DNA of 64,000 nt from CAMDPA01 sp965223035 (GTDB lineage Bacteria; Pseudomonadota; Alphaproteobacteria; Rhizobiales; Hyphomicrobiaceae), in NCBI GenBank assembly GCA_965223035.1, contig OZ244980.1, forward strand, positions 62,001-126,000, given 5' to 3'. Made by a program: the position numbers and the translations under genes. Below, one piece after another: positions 63,284 through 64,000 of the stretch. The notes under the pieces are model-generated. The model saw nothing but the letters and a program-made list of their open reading frames with translations. It did not search any database and was not told the DNA's origin. Position 1 is the first letter of the stretch. Each line of letters begins with the position of its first letter.

Positions 63284-63877
63284 TTAATCGGTGTATCCCA
63301 GATCATCGTACATGAAGCTGACCAGCCAGAAGCCGACCAGCCAGAAGCTGACCGGCCAGATGCCATCGCCGACCTGCTTGATGCCGAGCCTTTGAATGGA
63401 TCGTCTTGCGGCGCAGGCAGATGCGCCTGCAACTGGTCACCAGGACATCGCGGTCGTGCAGCAGTTGGTCGATCTCCCACAGGCCGTCGTGGGACTTCGG
63501 TGAGGCGGTATCGACGTGGCCCGCGCGGACCACGTCGAGCGCTGGATGCGGCCGCTCCACTGTGAAGGCGCGGACGATCTCGAACCGGGTCTGCTGGGCG
63601 AGCCTGTTCATCGACGGCCGGCGGGTGGCATCTTTCGTTCAGGTCAGATGCATGCGCTCGCGATACCCGTTCTGGATCGGCGGCCTGGTTGCAGGCGTTC
63701 GACTATGATCCCGGGCCGCAGCCACCACGCCGAGAGCCTGGACAGATTGTAGAGGCCGTTGGGGCTGGCAAGGGGAAGGCCGTTATCGGTGGCCACAACC
63801 AGTTGCCGAAGGTTGTGCTCGGTGCCAAGTTCAAGGACGGGCTCGAGGTCGCGCAAGCCGCCGACGGTCAGCCCCAA
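63284..63877 (-). mobile_element. remnant of an IS481-like transposase
   Basis: On the minus strand, broken frames give typical integrase-core fragments: ATDNGLPLASPNGLYNLSRL then SAWWLRPGIIVERLQPG, PIQNGYRERMHLT, QQTRFEIVRAFTVERPHPAL and finally IKQVGDGIWPVSF and MYDDLGYTD. At least one in-frame stop and several frameshifts separate them, so it is inactive. Only the D in TDNG and Glu region near RERMH of the DDE triad can be placed. Near the 3' end, a 15-bp GAAGCTGACCAGCCA unit has expanded to three copies (63314-63358). The upstream end is cut by an F1 repeat. Confidence 0.8.
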
Positions 63878-64000
63878 GAGCAACCTGCCTTTAATCGGAA
63901 TCGCAGCGATCCCGATTAAAGGCAGAAAGTTGCTCACCACTTTAACAGCGATCATCTTTGCGCCTTAAATCGGAACCGGCGCAATTGGAACCGGCGTTGC
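63878..64000 (-). repeat. F1 repeat, inverted, cut by window edge
   Basis: GAGCAACCTGCC, GGCAGAAAGTTGCTC, CACTTTAACAGCGATCATC and CCTTAAATCGGAACCGG are the complement of the standard element. It lies against the transposase remnant and is incomplete only because the window ends. Confidence 0.92.

Overview
The window reads as a GC-rich alphaproteobacterial chromosome segment. The evidence is the gene neighbourhoods: a polyprenyl synthase next to DUF2007, a TrmN6-type methyltransferase and an S49 peptidase; a small SRP RNA directly upstream of dnaX-ybaB; DUF2842 beside heme A synthase (COX15); bolA and grxD in one operon; and an alpha-type ribosomal S4. Most genes are core or general metabolism, with one transposase remnant near the right edge. 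No prophage, CRISPR array or plasmid backbone is seen.

Layout. 1-5.8 kb: a TPR-CHAT peptidase-like protein (cut by the window edge) abutting a secreted protein with an HEALH motif, then two OmpA-type proteins and a terminator. 5.9-8.7 kb: a TrmJ-like methyltransferase with a Cys-rich N-terminal region, a small exported protein, rpsD. 9-12 kb (minus): a double PqiA protein; bolA, zinc-ribbon protein, grxD. 12-20 kb: a UbiD decarboxylase, a frameshifted gene, a flavin monooxygenase plus RidA, an S49 peptidase, a tRNA methyltransferase-like protein, DUF2007, polyprenyl synthase. 20-30 kb: ybaB-dnaX-SRP RNA, a Bcr/CflA transporter, trmO, a thioesterase, guaA, mepA, a stand-alone mreB. 30-35 kb: leuA with a Leu-rich upstream peptide frame, a PhzF protein, a PuuE-like deacetylase. 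35-42 kb (plus): apt-mtnA, then a two-subunit molybdenum hydroxylase, a BKACE enzyme and a cyclase-family hydrolase. 42.6-51 kb: a membrane protein resembling a degenerate BY-kinase, DUF2842/COX15, phenylalanine hydroxylase, a cupin, holC, egtBD (ergothioneine), a frameshifted DUF427. 52-62 kb (minus): UbiD, a TctC-type binding protein, a complete TRAP transporter and a 1186-residue SSS-symporter/hybrid histidine kinase. 63-64 kb: tRNA-Arg(CCG) and an IS481-like remnant.

The most distinctive feature is in the intergenic DNA. Two families of palindromic repeats recur through the window. Family F1 is a 154-bp two-hairpin element with fixed 64-bp short forms; at least 14 copies are visible. Family F2 is a 100-150 bp element with a conserved GCTGGAACCATCCCGC arm, a variable hairpin core and a CCGCC/GGCGG arm. 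Both families end in CTAG, and one F1 and one F2 share a CTAG. They sit in seven of the eight junctions between convergent protein genes, and the TAG inside the CTAG tip is the actual stop codon of seven genes or gene remnants. I regard this as the main candidate for an undescribed system: mobile or amplified mini-elements acting as gene-end modules. All functional statements come from reading the sequence only; no database or folding calculation was run.
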